Below, in pieces: positions 10,993 through 21,409 of a stretch of DNA of 64,000 nt. A program made the position numbers and the translations under genes. Source of the DNA: Panonychus citri (taxonomy: Eukaryota; Arthropoda; Arachnida; Trombidiformes; Tetranychidae); contig NW_026515412.1 of assembly GCF_014898815.1 (NCBI RefSeq), forward strand, positions 51,288 through 115,287, written 5' to 3'. Numbering within the stretch: position 1 is the first letter of the stretch; every line of letters begins with the position of its first letter. The notes beneath the pieces are model-generated. The model was not told the origin of the DNA and did no database searches. It worked only from the letters and a program-made list of their open reading frames with translations.

Positions 10993-11419
10993 GATAAATT
11001 TTTATCATCATCATCAATTAACTTTTATTGTTTTCATGGTAAAAAACCTTACCTTAAACCTTAAAACATTATTACTTCCGTTATTACGGGAAGTAATAAT
11101 CGTTTAATAGTAATAAATTTTATTACACATAAGATTGCAAAAAAGAGGTCAACGATCCCTAACGGTATTATAAACAACATAAAAATTGTATTCAGTCTCA
11201 GTACAGTAAACCACTTTGATGGTTAAAACTTTAATCAAGAGCAGACTGAAAATCGTAATTTGCGTTGGAAGTTCAAATGTTTGATGTATCAAAAGATATA
11301 AATCAACGTAACTAAGTATTTCTTGATCGATTAGTGATTCGTGTGCAGATTGAATCATAAAAGATCTATGTCTCAAGGGGAATTGCCATAAACTACTGAA
11401 CAAAATCAATATTATTTAC

Positions 11420-12302
11420 GTGTTGACAGGAACCAGCCAAGGTACTTGGGTGAGGCGTAGTGGAAGAGTTCAGGAAAGAGAATCGGCTAAGATGAAAACG
11501 ATGGGAAAGGCTATCACTATAATGGATAATAGGATAGATGGTTCGGATTCAGACTCAAGTTATGATTTGGCTGGAACACCGGGAATAGTACCTTCTCCAA
11601 GTCAACAACAAGGCAGATCTTCAGGGTTTCTTGTAAATTCCGATTATGAAGGGGTTTTCGAGGAAGAATTTGGAACTAGCCGTGGAGGTGATAGGGATAA
11701 TTGTAATAACGGTAATAATGGCGATGGTGATAACAATAATCATGATGATGGTAATGATGGTGGCGATAATGGCGGAAGTGATAGTGGTAGTAGTCGGAGT
11801 GATGAAAGAGAAACTCATAGTGATACTTCCACTGAGAATAATGAGGAATGGACTCTACCAATTGTATCAGGGAAAAGACGAAAAGAAAAAAAAAGAAGAC
11901 GAAATTCAAAAACTGTAGTGGTACAACGAGTAGAGGTAGCTAATGCTCTAATGCAGAGTTGTCCTGTCGATACACCAAATTACGTCCGTTTTCCAGATGG
12001 AAGAGTAAGGAAAGGAATAACCTATGGTCGAACAGCCGCATTTTAGGATAGATTTACGAATGGTAAAGATTTGGCGGATATGCAAGAGATGACATTAGAT
12101 GAACAGAATAAATAGATTAAAGAATCGACAGCCAACAAGGAAGGTTTAACTTTGATTGAGCAAGAAAAGGAAGCACAGGAATATTTGGATTCTCATCCGA
12201 TTTTATATGAGTGTGTCTATTGTGGAACAAGGGACGAGTCCTTAAAATATCTTAAACAGCATGTATTTGGTCGTAGGAGATCTGCGAAAGATAAGTATTA
12301 GA
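11420..12302 (+). pseudogene. unknown acidic, Gly/Asn/Asp-rich protein with C-terminal Cys/His motif, in-frame TAG stops
   Basis: One plus frame is open from about 11,420 (no ATG until 11,491) to 12,302, interrupted by TAG at 12,044-12,046 and again near 12,112, and ended by TAG at 12,298-12,300. It begins with a basic patch (RRSGRVQ), then a Ser/Asp stretch, a low-complexity run of GAT/GGT/AAT codons around 11,690-11,800, and a basic cluster KRRKEKKRRR near residue 155. After the first stops it has CVYCGTRDESLKYLKQH, which could be a zinc finger. No family is recognised. The order acidic, basic, zinc-binding would suit a nuclear protein or a retroelement gag, but this is inference. Confidence 0.35.
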
Positions 12303-12309
12303 AAAACGC

Positions 12310-12640
12310 TTGTGGTGTTTGATGTGCTGATCTAAATCCAAGTGCAATCGCTGTCACGAGTTGGCTCCTTTAAAACTTGGCCAGGTTCGAATTTCACTAT
12401 TCTTGGTTTCTTCCAACCATGCTTGTAGGTCATGCCCTAAGAAACAACCGATTTTGTTGAATCGATCATCATCACTCCAATCAGACTATGTTGTTTTATT
12501 TTCGAAAGTAGATAACCACTCATGAACATTCATGAATGGTGGACCTACAAACGGATGAATTTGTATGGGAGTTTGGAAGGTTCGGTTCATTGTCTTGGTA
12601 AAGTCTTCTAAAGTGTACGAAATCTGATTATTTTCACTCA
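12310..12640 (-). pseudogene. Ty3/gypsy gag N-terminal fragment
   Basis: On the minus strand an ATG at 12,640 follows an LTR and primer-binding site. It opens a frame with YTLEDFTKTMNRTFQ and PFVGPPFMNVHEWLSTFE, then after one stop SDDDRFNKIGCFLGHDLQAW. The pattern of a small target-binding block, EWL..FE, then DDRFNKIGCFL..A..W is typical of arthropod Ty3/gypsy capsid regions. Stops and truncation at about 12,310 show it is a fragment. It meets the unrelated plus-strand reading frame ending at 12,302. Confidence 0.55.
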
Positions 12641-12655
12641 TTGTTGAAAATGCGG

Positions 12656-12673
12656 ATCCCACCTCTGCCACCA
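12656..12673 (-). other. gypsy primer-binding site, type II tRNA (Leu-like)
   Basis: On the minus strand TGGTGGCAGAGGTGGGAT starts two bases after the LTR end. It would pair with the CCA-ended 3' arm of a tRNA whose acceptor ends in CTCTGCCA. tRNA-Leu is likely, but the isoacceptor is an inference. Confidence 0.55.
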
Positions 12674-12675
12674 AT

Positions 12676-13144
12676 TGTAACGTAAAAAAATACTTGATGA
12701 GAGATTTAATTAAACTTAAAACAAAATAATCGATAAAGCACAAATAGAAATAAACTGAAACCAAACTTTCGCTCAAACAAACTGTTTTGATGTATTTTCA
12801 CTCTGACCACTCTTTCTTCCTTTCTCTCTTTTATCCTAAAAACTGGACAAAGGAAGGGGGAGGGAACTTGCGTTTAAGGTCATGACAGATGGTTACTCGG
12901 ATAAAGGTCATAATTTAACATTAGGGTCTGACAATAAATTATCATAAAACTTGACAGGTCTGACTTAAATGAGAGTAATTTATGAGGTTAATCTGCATCT
13001 TTGTGCTCTCTATTTTACCTTATTTTATATTCTTAAAGTTAAAATGACTTAACCTTAATCTCAATTCCGAATGCTCATCCATTTACTTTTCTTGACAACA
13101 TTAAGTTTAATTACTAAATTTTATACCTTTTCCCAGGCCTTACA
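12676..13144 (-). repeat. LTR of a truncated gypsy element
   Basis: The ends read TGTAAGGCC..CGTTACA on the minus strand (TG..CA). A GGTATAAAA box lies about 20 bases inside the 5' end. Only this LTR, the primer site and part of gag remain. The outer edge is inferred from the terminal TGTA and is less certain. Confidence 0.5.
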
Positions 13145-13541
13145 TCTCTCTCCACCTTGTAAACTAACTGAAGTCCCTTTCAGACGATTGATTTTCTTAA
13201 GTCTAAACGTAAATCTGCCAATTAATTGTAGGGTCTGACACTGATACTGGATTCATACTTGTTCTCTGAAAGTGAAAGTCAACTTCAGTTGCATAATAAT
13301 GCCCAATTTTCATAACCAGAAGACATCTCTTACGTTCAATTACGACTAACAATTGATTTCTAACATTTCCATTGATTTACCATTACAACCTGTTTTAATT
13401 TCGCACACTTTTCAAATTAGTTACAACTTTCATCAATAGGTGGCGCCACTTATGTAGTCAACCTCTGGCCACAGGTCACTTCCATTTCCTGAGTTGTTTC
13501 TCTGAATATTGTTTGTTATTTATTTCTTGTGTTTTTTCTTA

Positions 13542-14224
13542 CAGGGTGAGCAAGAAAGAACTCCGAACGTTTGTTTTCGAATAGCTTCGAAATGGTAACA
13601 ATAATTATTGTTATTTTTTCTTCATTCTCTTATAAAAATGTTGAGAAATAATTGGGAAAAGTTTCAAAATGTTCGCTTTTGTTTTGATTAAGATATTAGA
13701 GTTTGAATTCAAGTTTATTTAATTCTCGGGCTAAAAGCAGTAATTCGCTTGACAATCACAAAATTCTTACAAAGCAGGTTGAGACGTTTATTTTTGTTTA
13801 TTCCGATATATCAAAGAAAGGGCTAAAAATTTGCTATAGCAAAATCTTTAAATGACTATTGATAGCTAAAATGACATTTGCTAAATTTGGGTAGAAATTT
13901 TAAATTTTGAGAAAAATAGTAACAATGAAAGTTTCTGGTGGAATCCCGCTGGACAAATCAAATACAACAATACACAGATATAATGAACGAAAAAAATACA
14001 TATAAAAGTAACCTATGTAAAAATTATCAAGAAAATTGAGAAAATCAAAATTTTTCAGTAAAACTCACTGTCCACCCGCTACAAGAAATTTTTTCATATT
14101 CTACACATTTATCAATTTAAGTTAGAGGTACTTGCAACTTTCTACAATCTTATTTTCGTAAACTAGTTCTTTGTTGAAAAGATATTTAGCAACAAACGCT
14201 CGGAGTTCTTTCTTGCTCACCCTG
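13542..14224. mobile_element. 683-bp inverted-repeat transposable element (MITE-like), TA duplicated
   Basis: The left end CAGGGTGAGCAAGAAAGAAC and its continuation match the reverse complement of the right end over 34 bases with one mismatch, and a TA flanks each side (13,540-41 and 14,225-26). The interior has no transposase frame. TA duplication and CAGGG termini fit a non-autonomous Tc1/mariner-superfamily element. Confidence 0.8.
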
Positions 14225-14250
14225 TATTTCTTTTTATTAAATTCAATCAA

Positions 14251-14579
14251 TATGTCTTATATTTCCAAAATGGTGAACAATCTGATTGATTGTATTGAAT
14301 GCGAAGAACTTTCCGAACCAACTATACCCATTAAACGTTTATCTTCTGAAAGCTACAATAATTGTTTGTCTCAAATCAATGAATTTTCGACAGCATGGAT
14401 ATACTTGGCTTTGGAATAAAATCCAAGAGAACAAAGGTTTTAGTATTTGGGTTGGTTTCGATGCCACCAAGGACGATTTAAGATGCAGATTTTGCGGAAA
14501 AGTGATTAACTTCCGAGAAACCAAGCGTTGGCAAAATCTCGCTGAGCATCTAGCATATAATCATGCCGAGAAAATTTAA
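14251..14579 (+). pseudogene. small Cys2His2/BED-like zinc-finger protein, frameshifted
   Basis: ATG 14,251 opens a frame (MSYISKMVNNLIDC) that ends at 14,419. An overlapping frame continues from about 14,405 with GFDATKDDLRCRFCGKVI and NLAEHLAYNHAEK, then stops at 14,579. The two pieces look like one protein of about 108 residues split by a one-base change. The C-x2-C followed by H-x4-H after about 20 residues, with an aromatic residue upstream, resembles the BED or related C2H2 fingers of transposase-derived proteins. An AATAAAATAA polyadenylation-like signal follows at about 14,649. The start lies 26 bases right of an inverted-repeat element, which may have replaced its promoter. The family assignment is tentative. 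Confidence 0.4.
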
Positions 14580-14811
14580 ATTCCAGCGAAATGAACGCCA
14601 AAGCTACTAAAGCTGGCTTCGAAAATTTTTATTGTTAATTTAAACAATAAAATAATTTTTTGAATAAGATTTAATTAGATTTGTTTCCCAATTTATTTCC
14701 TTTAACCTTTTTCTTGTCCAGGTGATTCTTTATTATGATCCAAATAGATATCGATATTGGATCCCGATATCAATACGGATCCGGATCCTGGCTATTTTAA
14801 CTAAAAGATAC

Positions 14812-15065
14812 TGTAACCAACTAAACTGGTAAACTGGTTACCACACCCGATCCTTTTGTACAACCAGGTACCACCTCTCACGTGGTACCTGGTTTATTCT
14901 ATTGGTTCATTTTGATGAAGATGAAGAAGATGAGGGAGAAGAAAATCTCCCTAACCACTAATATAATGGCCGATTTTCGGCCATTTTCTTCATGGATTTG
15001 TCGGGGTTTAGTTCACCCAATGCTTTTAATAAATTTATATCTTAAAAAGTAAAGTTTACGTGTCA
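14812..15065 (+). repeat. 5' LTR
   Basis: 254 bp, TG..CA ends, AATAAA at 15,028-15,033. It has two perfect hairpins: arms 14,862-14,874 with 14,882-14,894, and AATGGCCGA..TCGGCCATT near 14,965. It differs from the 3' LTR at one base near 15,047. Confidence 0.95.
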
Positions 15066-15070
15066 GTTAT

Positions 15071-15088
15071 TGGAGGTCCCACCGAGAT
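15071..15088 (+). other. primer-binding site for tRNA-Gln
   Basis: TGGAGGTCCCACCGAGAT lies five bases after the LTR. It is complementary to a tRNA 3' end whose acceptor stem starts GGTCCCA, as in animal tRNA-Gln. Confidence 0.75.
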
Positions 15089-16500
15089 GCTCTTTGTGTG
15101 ATTAATTTAATTCTTATAAAAGTGATCTAATATCAGTGATATTTACTAAATATATATATCAGTAAAAAGTGACTGTTTTACAAAAGTGAAAACATATCAG
15201 TTAAAAACTAATATAAGTGAAAATTGACATCTGCACAATTGTAAAAGTGACTAGAAAAGTGTGAAATGTCGGAAAAAAAATAAGAAGCTAGTAAATGATA
15301 GAAATTGACTTAATAACTAGAATATTGTGATCCAGTAAAAACTGGTAAAGTGACAAAAAATTAGACAACTATTCAAATTATTTTCAATTCATTTAATGTG
15401 GAATTGGTTGATCCAGCCTTACATTCTCACCGACAAAACAAAGGACGTAGAGTTTTACTCACCACCTTACGGTTCCTTATTTGTTGATTAATTTTACCCC
15501 GATTATTAATTGTCATTTAAATAAAATAAATTGAATATTAAATTAAATCAATAAAACAATAATACACAGGAAAAGGAGAACTTCCTCAACCTAAAAATCA
15601 ATACCAAAAGGGACCACATTGGAAGGATAAAGATAAGTTTCGTTTTATATACATTTTGTCTCATTTGAAGTTTGATTTAGTTTTAACTTTTAGACCATAT
15701 AAATGGTTGTAACAAGTATTATATATGAACTTTTCACCTAATTGCAAATTGGGTATTCAGGTGCTTGACATGGTTAAGTTGATAAAGTGAAGTTAACAAC
15801 TAAATAATATGAACAATTGAAATAATCATAGTAAATTTAACAATAATTACACACGCAACGTGAACTAAAAAAACTATTATCACGAATTGCCACGTAAATA
15901 GTAACGATTTTGCAATTTCAACCTAAATTCAAAACTATTGTCAATGATCCAAAATTGGTTAAGTCAAGATTTTGAATAGAGAGTGTGAGAGAATTGATTT
16001 GATTGCAATTAAAATTCAATTATAAATAATTCTCAGCAGTAATACTTGATCGAATAAGACCAATTACGACTTTCTTTTCCATTCGCTCGGGACTAAAATA
16101 CATTAGTCATCAATGACTCATTGAGGTGAGCCATAGTTACCTGTATTTGAATGAAGTAGTGACTGAAAATCTATAAATCATTTGGTATAATAGATTGCAC
16201 CTTTTTGAATTAACTTTAACCCCAAATTAATGAGATTCTTTCAAGTGAAACGAATGAAATCAAAATCATTGAACCACCTAACAATTATCTTTAACAATTG
16301 AAACTTTTTCAAACTAAAACTATACAATAGAAATTATTGAATCGCCTAATTATTACCTACAACAATTGAAGTTCTTTCAAATGAAAAAAAAATCGAATCA
16401 TTGAACTAAAACAATAATTAACTTCAACAATTGAGTGAAAAGAATTGAGTCATTTAACCAACACCAGAATCACCTTTAACAATTGAATTGAAAAGAACAA

Positions 16501-16690
16501 CAATTGAAAGCACTCAACCATAATTTAAGGTAAAATTATTGAACCTTTTGAACTAAATTGCATGTAATAACAATTGAAAGCACTCAAACATAGTTAAAGG
16601 TAAAATTATTGAACCTTTTGAACTTAATTGCATGTAATAACAATTGAAAGCACTCGACCATAATTTAGGTAAAAACATTGTGTTCTGCTA
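16501..16690. repeat. 70-bp tandem repeat, 2.6 copies
   Basis: Units start CAATTGAAAGCACTC at 16,501, 16,571 and 16,641, exactly 70 bases apart, with a few substitutions. Confidence 0.85.
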
Positions 16691-16827
16691 ATTAACCATT
16701 ATCTATTAATTACAATTAAATAAGTAACCAATTAAATATAATCATCACTATACTCAATTGAAAAGATTTAACTTCTTTCTCAATCAAATACAATTAACTT
16801 GGTCAACGATTGAATAGAACTAAATTC

Positions 16828-17260
16828 AAGTCTCTTTCTTCTCTCTCTTTCTAATTAGAGCCTCTCTCTTTTAATCTTAAGTCTCTTTCTTCTCTCTCTT
16901 TCTAATTAGAGCCTCTATCTTTTAATCTTAAGTCTCTTTCTTCTCTCTCTTTCTAATTAGAGCCTCTATCTTTTAATCTTAAGTCTCTTTCTTCTCTCTC
17001 TTTTTAATTAGAGCCTCTCTCTTTTAATCTTAAGTCTCTTTCTTCTCTCTCTTCTGAATTAGAGCCTCTATCTTTAATGTTGAGTCTCTTTCTTCTCTCT
17101 CTTTTAAATTTTAAATCTCTTTCTTTTCTATCTTTTAAATTTAAGCCTCTCTCTTCTTATTTTAAGTCCCTTTCTTCTCTCTCTTTTAATTTTAAATCTC
17201 CTTCTTTGCTATCTTTTAAATTCAAATCTCTTTCTTCTCTTTCTTTTACTCTTTGTCTTA
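16828..17260. repeat. 51-bp pyrimidine-rich minisatellite
   Basis: Units starting AAGTCTCTTTCTTCTCTCTC begin at 16,828, 16,879, 16,930, 16,981 and 17,032, then decay. The plus strand is nearly all pyrimidine except AATTAGAG spacers. Reading frames across it are artefacts. Confidence 0.85.
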
Positions 17261-17517
17261 TGTTAAGTCAGTGTGTCCCTTTAATCAATTTTAATCATGT
17301 GTAAAACATTCTGCTTATTTTTTTGTTTAATTATTATCTTTTGGTGATATGAACAATAATGATCATTATTTAAATATAGAGGAACAAGAAGATAACCAAT
17401 CAATACTAGGAATTCATTTTAGAGAATCTACAATCAAAATATTACAACTATTAAGTTTTCTCTCTCCATTAGTTATATTACTAATTTGGTTTAGTAATAT
17501 AACCTAACTAGTGGTAG

Positions 17518-19329
17518 TTAGAAATTAAATCACCTATGATTATCGTTGATACCTTGCCGTCAGGAATTGAGGCCATCATTGGACAAAATATTCTAGAAAA
17601 AGGAAAATTTTTCATTGATTGTAAACGAAGAAAATTAATCATTCCATTGAACCCAAAGGAAAAATTCGAAAACATAGATTTAAATTTCAAAGCAAATGCA
17701 AAGCAATTAACCACATCATCAATCGTCTCATCTAATTATGACTCGAATCAAATACAATCATCATCAAATACTCAATTAACCACAAGAAGTGACTATTCAT
17801 CAACAATTAGTTTATCTTCATTATTTTCAGTCTCCGGTGATGGGGAAGAAAATTTAGTTGATGAAGAAATTTATATTAATAATATAATTTATGACTTAAA
17901 ACTTGAAGTGAACAGTGAAATTCAACCAACAACACGAAACAAATTAAATGAATTAATAACTAAATATCGAGTGGTTTTCGCTGCCACATCCAAAGAATTA
18001 GGATTCTCTAATGTTTATGCTCATTCAATCGATACTGGAAATCATCCTCCAATATCTCAAAAACCTTATAGAATGTCAGATTTAAAAAGAAAAGTAGCAG
18101 AAACTTCAATTAATGAATTAATAGATGATGGAATTGTTATCCCATCCTGCTCACCATGGTCATCACCAATTGTATAAGTATCAAAAAAGGGAACCACAGA
18201 GATGAGATTGTGTGTAGATTATCGAAAATTAAATGAGATAACCGTTAAGGATAAATTTCCATTGCCTAACATTCAAGATTATCTTGACAGTTTAAGAGGA
18301 ATGAAATTCTATTCATTATTAGATTTAAGATCAGGTTATCATCAGATGGCAATGGACCCAAAGGACCAACCAAAAACAGCTTTTGTCACTCCAAGTGGAT
18401 TATATGAATACACTAGATTACCCTTTGGATTAGCAAATGGACCCTCATCATTTATGAGAATGATGACAATTGTTCTGAGTGGATTAATTTATAATACTTG
18501 CTTAGTTTTTATTGATGATCTATTAATTTATTCAGAAAATGAAGAGGAACATTTAGGTAAATTAGAGTTAATATTTACGAGACTCCAGAATGCATGGTTA
18601 ACTTTAAAACCTAATAAATGCTCATTTTTGAAGAAGAAAATTCTATTCTTAGGACATGTGATTAGTGAGAATGGTCAACAAGTTGACCCAGAGAAAATAA
18701 TAAAAGTTCAACAATTTCCTACTCCCAGGACAGTAAGAGATATAAAATCTTTTGTTGCTTTATGCTCCTATTATCGAATATTCATAAAAGATTTCGCTAA
18801 CATCGCCTGACCTCTCACTAACTTAACAAGAAAAGATTTACCTTTTGATTGGGGGCCCGAACAAGAGAACGCTTTTAATGAATTAAAATTTAAATTAACA
18901 ACACCGCCCGTTCTAGCCCGTTATGATCCAGACAAACAAACTCAATTGAGAGTTGACGCCTCAAGTTACGGCCTGGGGGCGATTCTATTACAAAAAGATG
19001 AGAATGGTTACCACCCCGTCGGATTCGCCTCCCGAATATTAAGAGGAGCCGAGTTACACTACCCAGTGTCTGATAAAGAATGCTTGGCCATAGTTTGGGC
19101 AGTACAAAAATTCCAAGTCTATTTAGAGGGAATTAAATTTGAAGTAGTAACTGACCATTGTGCTTTATGCCACATTCATTCAAAAAAAGTCCTCCCCGCT
19201 CGCTTACAACGATATGCAATGGCGCTCCAATCATTTGACTTTACAGTTAAATATAAATCAGGTAAAACTCACGCTGATGCCGATTGTTTATCACGATATC
19301 CAGTTGATGATATTGTTTTTGATAATTAA
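17518..19329 (+). pseudogene. gypsy pol: protease end, reverse transcriptase, RNase H, with nonsense codons
   Basis: A single frame carries all parts. The C-terminal part of an aspartic protease (EAIIGQNILEKGKFFID) is at 17,560-17,620, without its catalytic DSG/DTG part. The RT fingers and palm follow (MRLCVDYRKLNEITVKD; LPFGLANGPSSF; the catalytic VFIDDLLIYS at about 18,508-18,538; FLGHVIS). RNase H has RVDASSYGLGAIL, the DKECLAIVWA block and a TDHCAL block. In-frame stops are TAA at 18,175, TGA at 18,808 and TAA at 19,327. The stops sit where this family usually has ordinary residues, so they look like point mutations rather than programmed recoding. The next frame, for integrase, is in the same phase. 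Confidence 0.85.
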
Positions 19330-19347
19330 AAAGATGAATGTGAAGAA

Positions 19348-21396
19348 TTGTTCACATTATTAGTTAACCAAGTTATTGAAGAAAAAATGAATTTAGTTGA
19401 TGAACAACGAAGAGATCAACGAATCATCAAAATAATTGAGCAATTAGAAAACTTTTCTCATTTAGATTCCAAAGAAAGGAAATTAATTTCTAAATATAGA
19501 ATCCAAGAGAATCTATTATACCGTTTAACAATTAACCATTATGGAGAGAGTTGGAATATAGTTATTCCTAAGAGATTAATTAAACAAATTTTGCAAGAAT
19601 ATCATGATTCGATCTTGTCCGGTCGCCCAGGGATCTTTTCTACTTACAATAAAATTAAACAACATTATTGGTGGCCACAGATGAGTAGAGATGTAACAAA
19701 TTACGTTCGAAGTTGTCTAATCTGTCAAATGGATAAAAGAGGAAGTGGAACCTTAGAAGCTCCATTAAAATCAATAATTGTTAATAATGCATTCGAGAAA
19801 ATTGGAATCGATTTAATTGGTCCCTTCCCAACATCTAAGAAAAATAATCATATTATAGTATGTACCGATTACTTTACACGACGGGTAGAGGTTGCAGCAA
19901 TCAAAGATATGACCGCTGAATCAACAGCGACTTTTCTAATTAACTCGATCTTCCTCAGACATGGTTGCCCCAGAACAATTGTCTCAGATCAAGCTAGAAA
20001 TTTTATTTCTTCAGTGGTTGATCAAATTAGAGTTTTCTTCCAAAGTAAATGGTCATTTTCAACCGCATATCATCCAGCAACAAATGGCCTAACAGAAAAG
20101 GTCAATCAAACATTATGTTCAATGTTAACTCATTATTGTAAAAAAGAAAACACTCAAAAGTGGAGTGAATTAATCCCGGTGCTGGGATTCGCTTATAACT
20201 CGAGTGTAAATCAGTCTACGAAAGCCTCTCCTTTTTATTTACTATATGGTCGTCAACCAACCTTACCCATTGATATTATAATTAACAACCAGACATTTAA
20301 ACAATTACCATCTAATTTAAAATCAACAATCAAAAAATGGCCTGAGATTTATGATCAAGCAAAACTTTACTCATTGAACTCAAAAGAAAATCAAAAAATG
20401 CAACATGATCGGAAGAAATTACGAACCTATCAAGTAGGAGATGAAGTAATGTACAAGCAATTTCAGGGACCAAAGAAACTAAAGCAAAAATTCAAAGGAC
20501 CATATAAAGTGATAGAAAAACAAGGAGGAACCACTTATAAAATAATACGAACCGATAAAAAGGAAAAAATGAGACGAGCCCATAGTAATCAACTCACACA
20601 ACATACATTTTTACGAGATACCACTAATCAAATATTTCAAGCAGATGCATTTACATTATATAATAAAAATAATACACACACTTGTAAAGTTACATATAAA
20701 GGTCCAGAATACGTATTAGTCAACATCACCGATTATCGATTCTGTGAGATTAGCGAGAAGGACTTGAAAGGTCATAACCCTATTTTTAAGAAAGTATCGA
20801 ATTGTAAAGAAAACTTGAAGAAAATTGAACTTTGGAAGAATGAAGTTTGTTTCAGCAATAGCCCAAATTTTACCACATACGCAGAAACGATTCAAGTTAA
20901 ACAAATGGGAGAGCAGTATTTAATACATTGTGCAGGACACCCAATTACTTTATATAGTAATATTAAATATATTTGTCCAAATAATGTGATAAGATTATCA
21001 AAATATACTAATTTTACTATCGACGACCTAGAATATACAGTTCAAAAGTTCCAAATTCACAGTCAAGGTTCACCGGTATCAGAACATACACATGCAATCA
21101 ATTTACGATTAACTCAACCATCGGCTAAAGAATTACAAATTGAACCACTTGATTTCACATTAATCGATGAAGCTCAAGAGAAAATTGAGACAAGTATCAA
21201 TCACCTTAAAATCAATTGGAAAATGAATGTACCAATGTGGATTTGGATACTTATTAGTATTACCATCAGCTTCTTGTGTTGTGTTATTGGTTGTAGATTA
21301 ATCCCTTATCCAAAAAGATCAATCAACTCTGTGATAGTTAATAGAGAAAATAAGGAAAATAAGGACATTATTATACCTTTACATCAGCGTTATTAA
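19348..21396 (+). CDS. gypsy integrase fused to an envelope-like membrane-anchored C-terminus
   Basis: 682 codons without a stop, in phase with the broken pol frame before it. Residues about 85-125 hold the HHCC zinc domain (YHDS..., HYWWPQM, CLICQMDK). About 150-310 hold the core with IGIDLIGPF (Asp), VSDQARNF (Asp) and HPATNGLTEKVNQT (Glu). About 365-415 form a small C-terminal barrel (YQVGDEVMYKQF). From about 425 the protein no longer resembles integrase. It is cysteine-containing with several N-x-T/S sites and a strong membrane segment at about 630-652, followed by a short basic tail ending HQRY. That layout suits the C-terminal part of a retroelement envelope protein. No signal peptide or cleavage site precedes it, so either splicing supplies one or a deletion fused pol to env. 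Catalytic residues look intact. Confidence 0.75.
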   Translation: MFTLLVNQVIEEKMNLVDEQRRDQRIIKIIEQLENFSHLDSKERKLISKYRIQENLLYRLTINHYGESWNIVIPKRLIKQILQEYHDSILSGRPGIFSTYNKIKQHYWWPQMSRDVTNYVRSCLICQMDKRGSGTLEAPLKSIIVNNAFEKIGIDLIGPFPTSKKNNHIIVCTDYFTRRVEVAAIKDMTAESTATFLINSIFLRHGCPRTIVSDQARNFISSVVDQIRVFFQSKWSFSTAYHPATNGLTEKVNQTLCSMLTHYCKKENTQKWSELIPVLGFAYNSSVNQSTKASPFYLLYGRQPTLPIDIIINNQTFKQLPSNLKSTIKKWPEIYDQAKLYSLNSKENQKMQHDRKKLRTYQVGDEVMYKQFQGPKKLKQKFKGPYKVIEKQGGTTYKIIRTDKKEKMRRAHSNQLTQHTFLRDTTNQIFQADAFTLYNKNNTHTCKVTYKGPEYVLVNITDYRFCEISEKDLKGHNPIFKKVSNCKENLKKIELWKNEVCFSNSPNFTTYAETIQVKQMGEQYLIHCAGHPITLYSNIKYICPNNVIRLSKYTNFTIDDLEYTVQKFQIHSQGSPVSEHTHAINLRLTQPSAKELQIEPLDFTLIDEAQEKIETSINHLKINWKMNVPMWIWILISITISFLCCVIGCRLIPYPKRSINSVIVNRENKENKDIIIPLHQRY

Positions 21397-21409
21397 TAAA
21401 ATCAATGCT

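Larger units (their letters stand above)
15089..17517 (+). other. gag position occupied by non-coding, repeat-rich DNA
   Basis: No frame with capsid or nucleocapsid features exists here, and none is longer than short spurious frames. A short stretch at 15,590-15,660 (NQYQKGPHWKDKDK) might be a gag remnant, but this is weak. The region holds a leader with repeated AAAAGTGA (15,118-15,360), a CAATTGAA-rich area (16,230-16,690) and a pyrimidine minisatellite (16,828-17,260). The protease active site is also missing, since the pol frame opens only at 17,518. Confidence 0.6.

Noticed and set aside
11621..11909. Overlapping frames rich in Ile/Thr or His/Tyr around 11.6-11.9 kb
   Set aside because: They are out-of-frame readings of the GAT/GGT/AAT repeat in the acidic frame.
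11420..12302. TAG reassignment or programmed readthrough because the stops in this frame are all TAG
   Set aside because: Other broken frames in the window use TAA and TGA too, and the conserved genes end normally; three TAGs can be chance.
14741..14800. GATATC/GGATCC-rich imperfect palindromes as an integration hotspot motif
   Set aside because: The target duplication is only ATAC and the palindromes lie outside it; there is no evidence they guided insertion.
16828..17260. Regularly spaced repeats resembling a CRISPR array
   Set aside because: The unit is pyrimidine-rich with no distinct spacers, it decays gradually and lies inside a eukaryotic retrotransposon; it is a minisatellite.
17518..19329. 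Programmed stop readthrough in the gypsy pol
   Set aside because: The stops lie inside RT and at the RNase H edges rather than at a gag-pol border, and the three stops have different contexts; point mutations are simpler.
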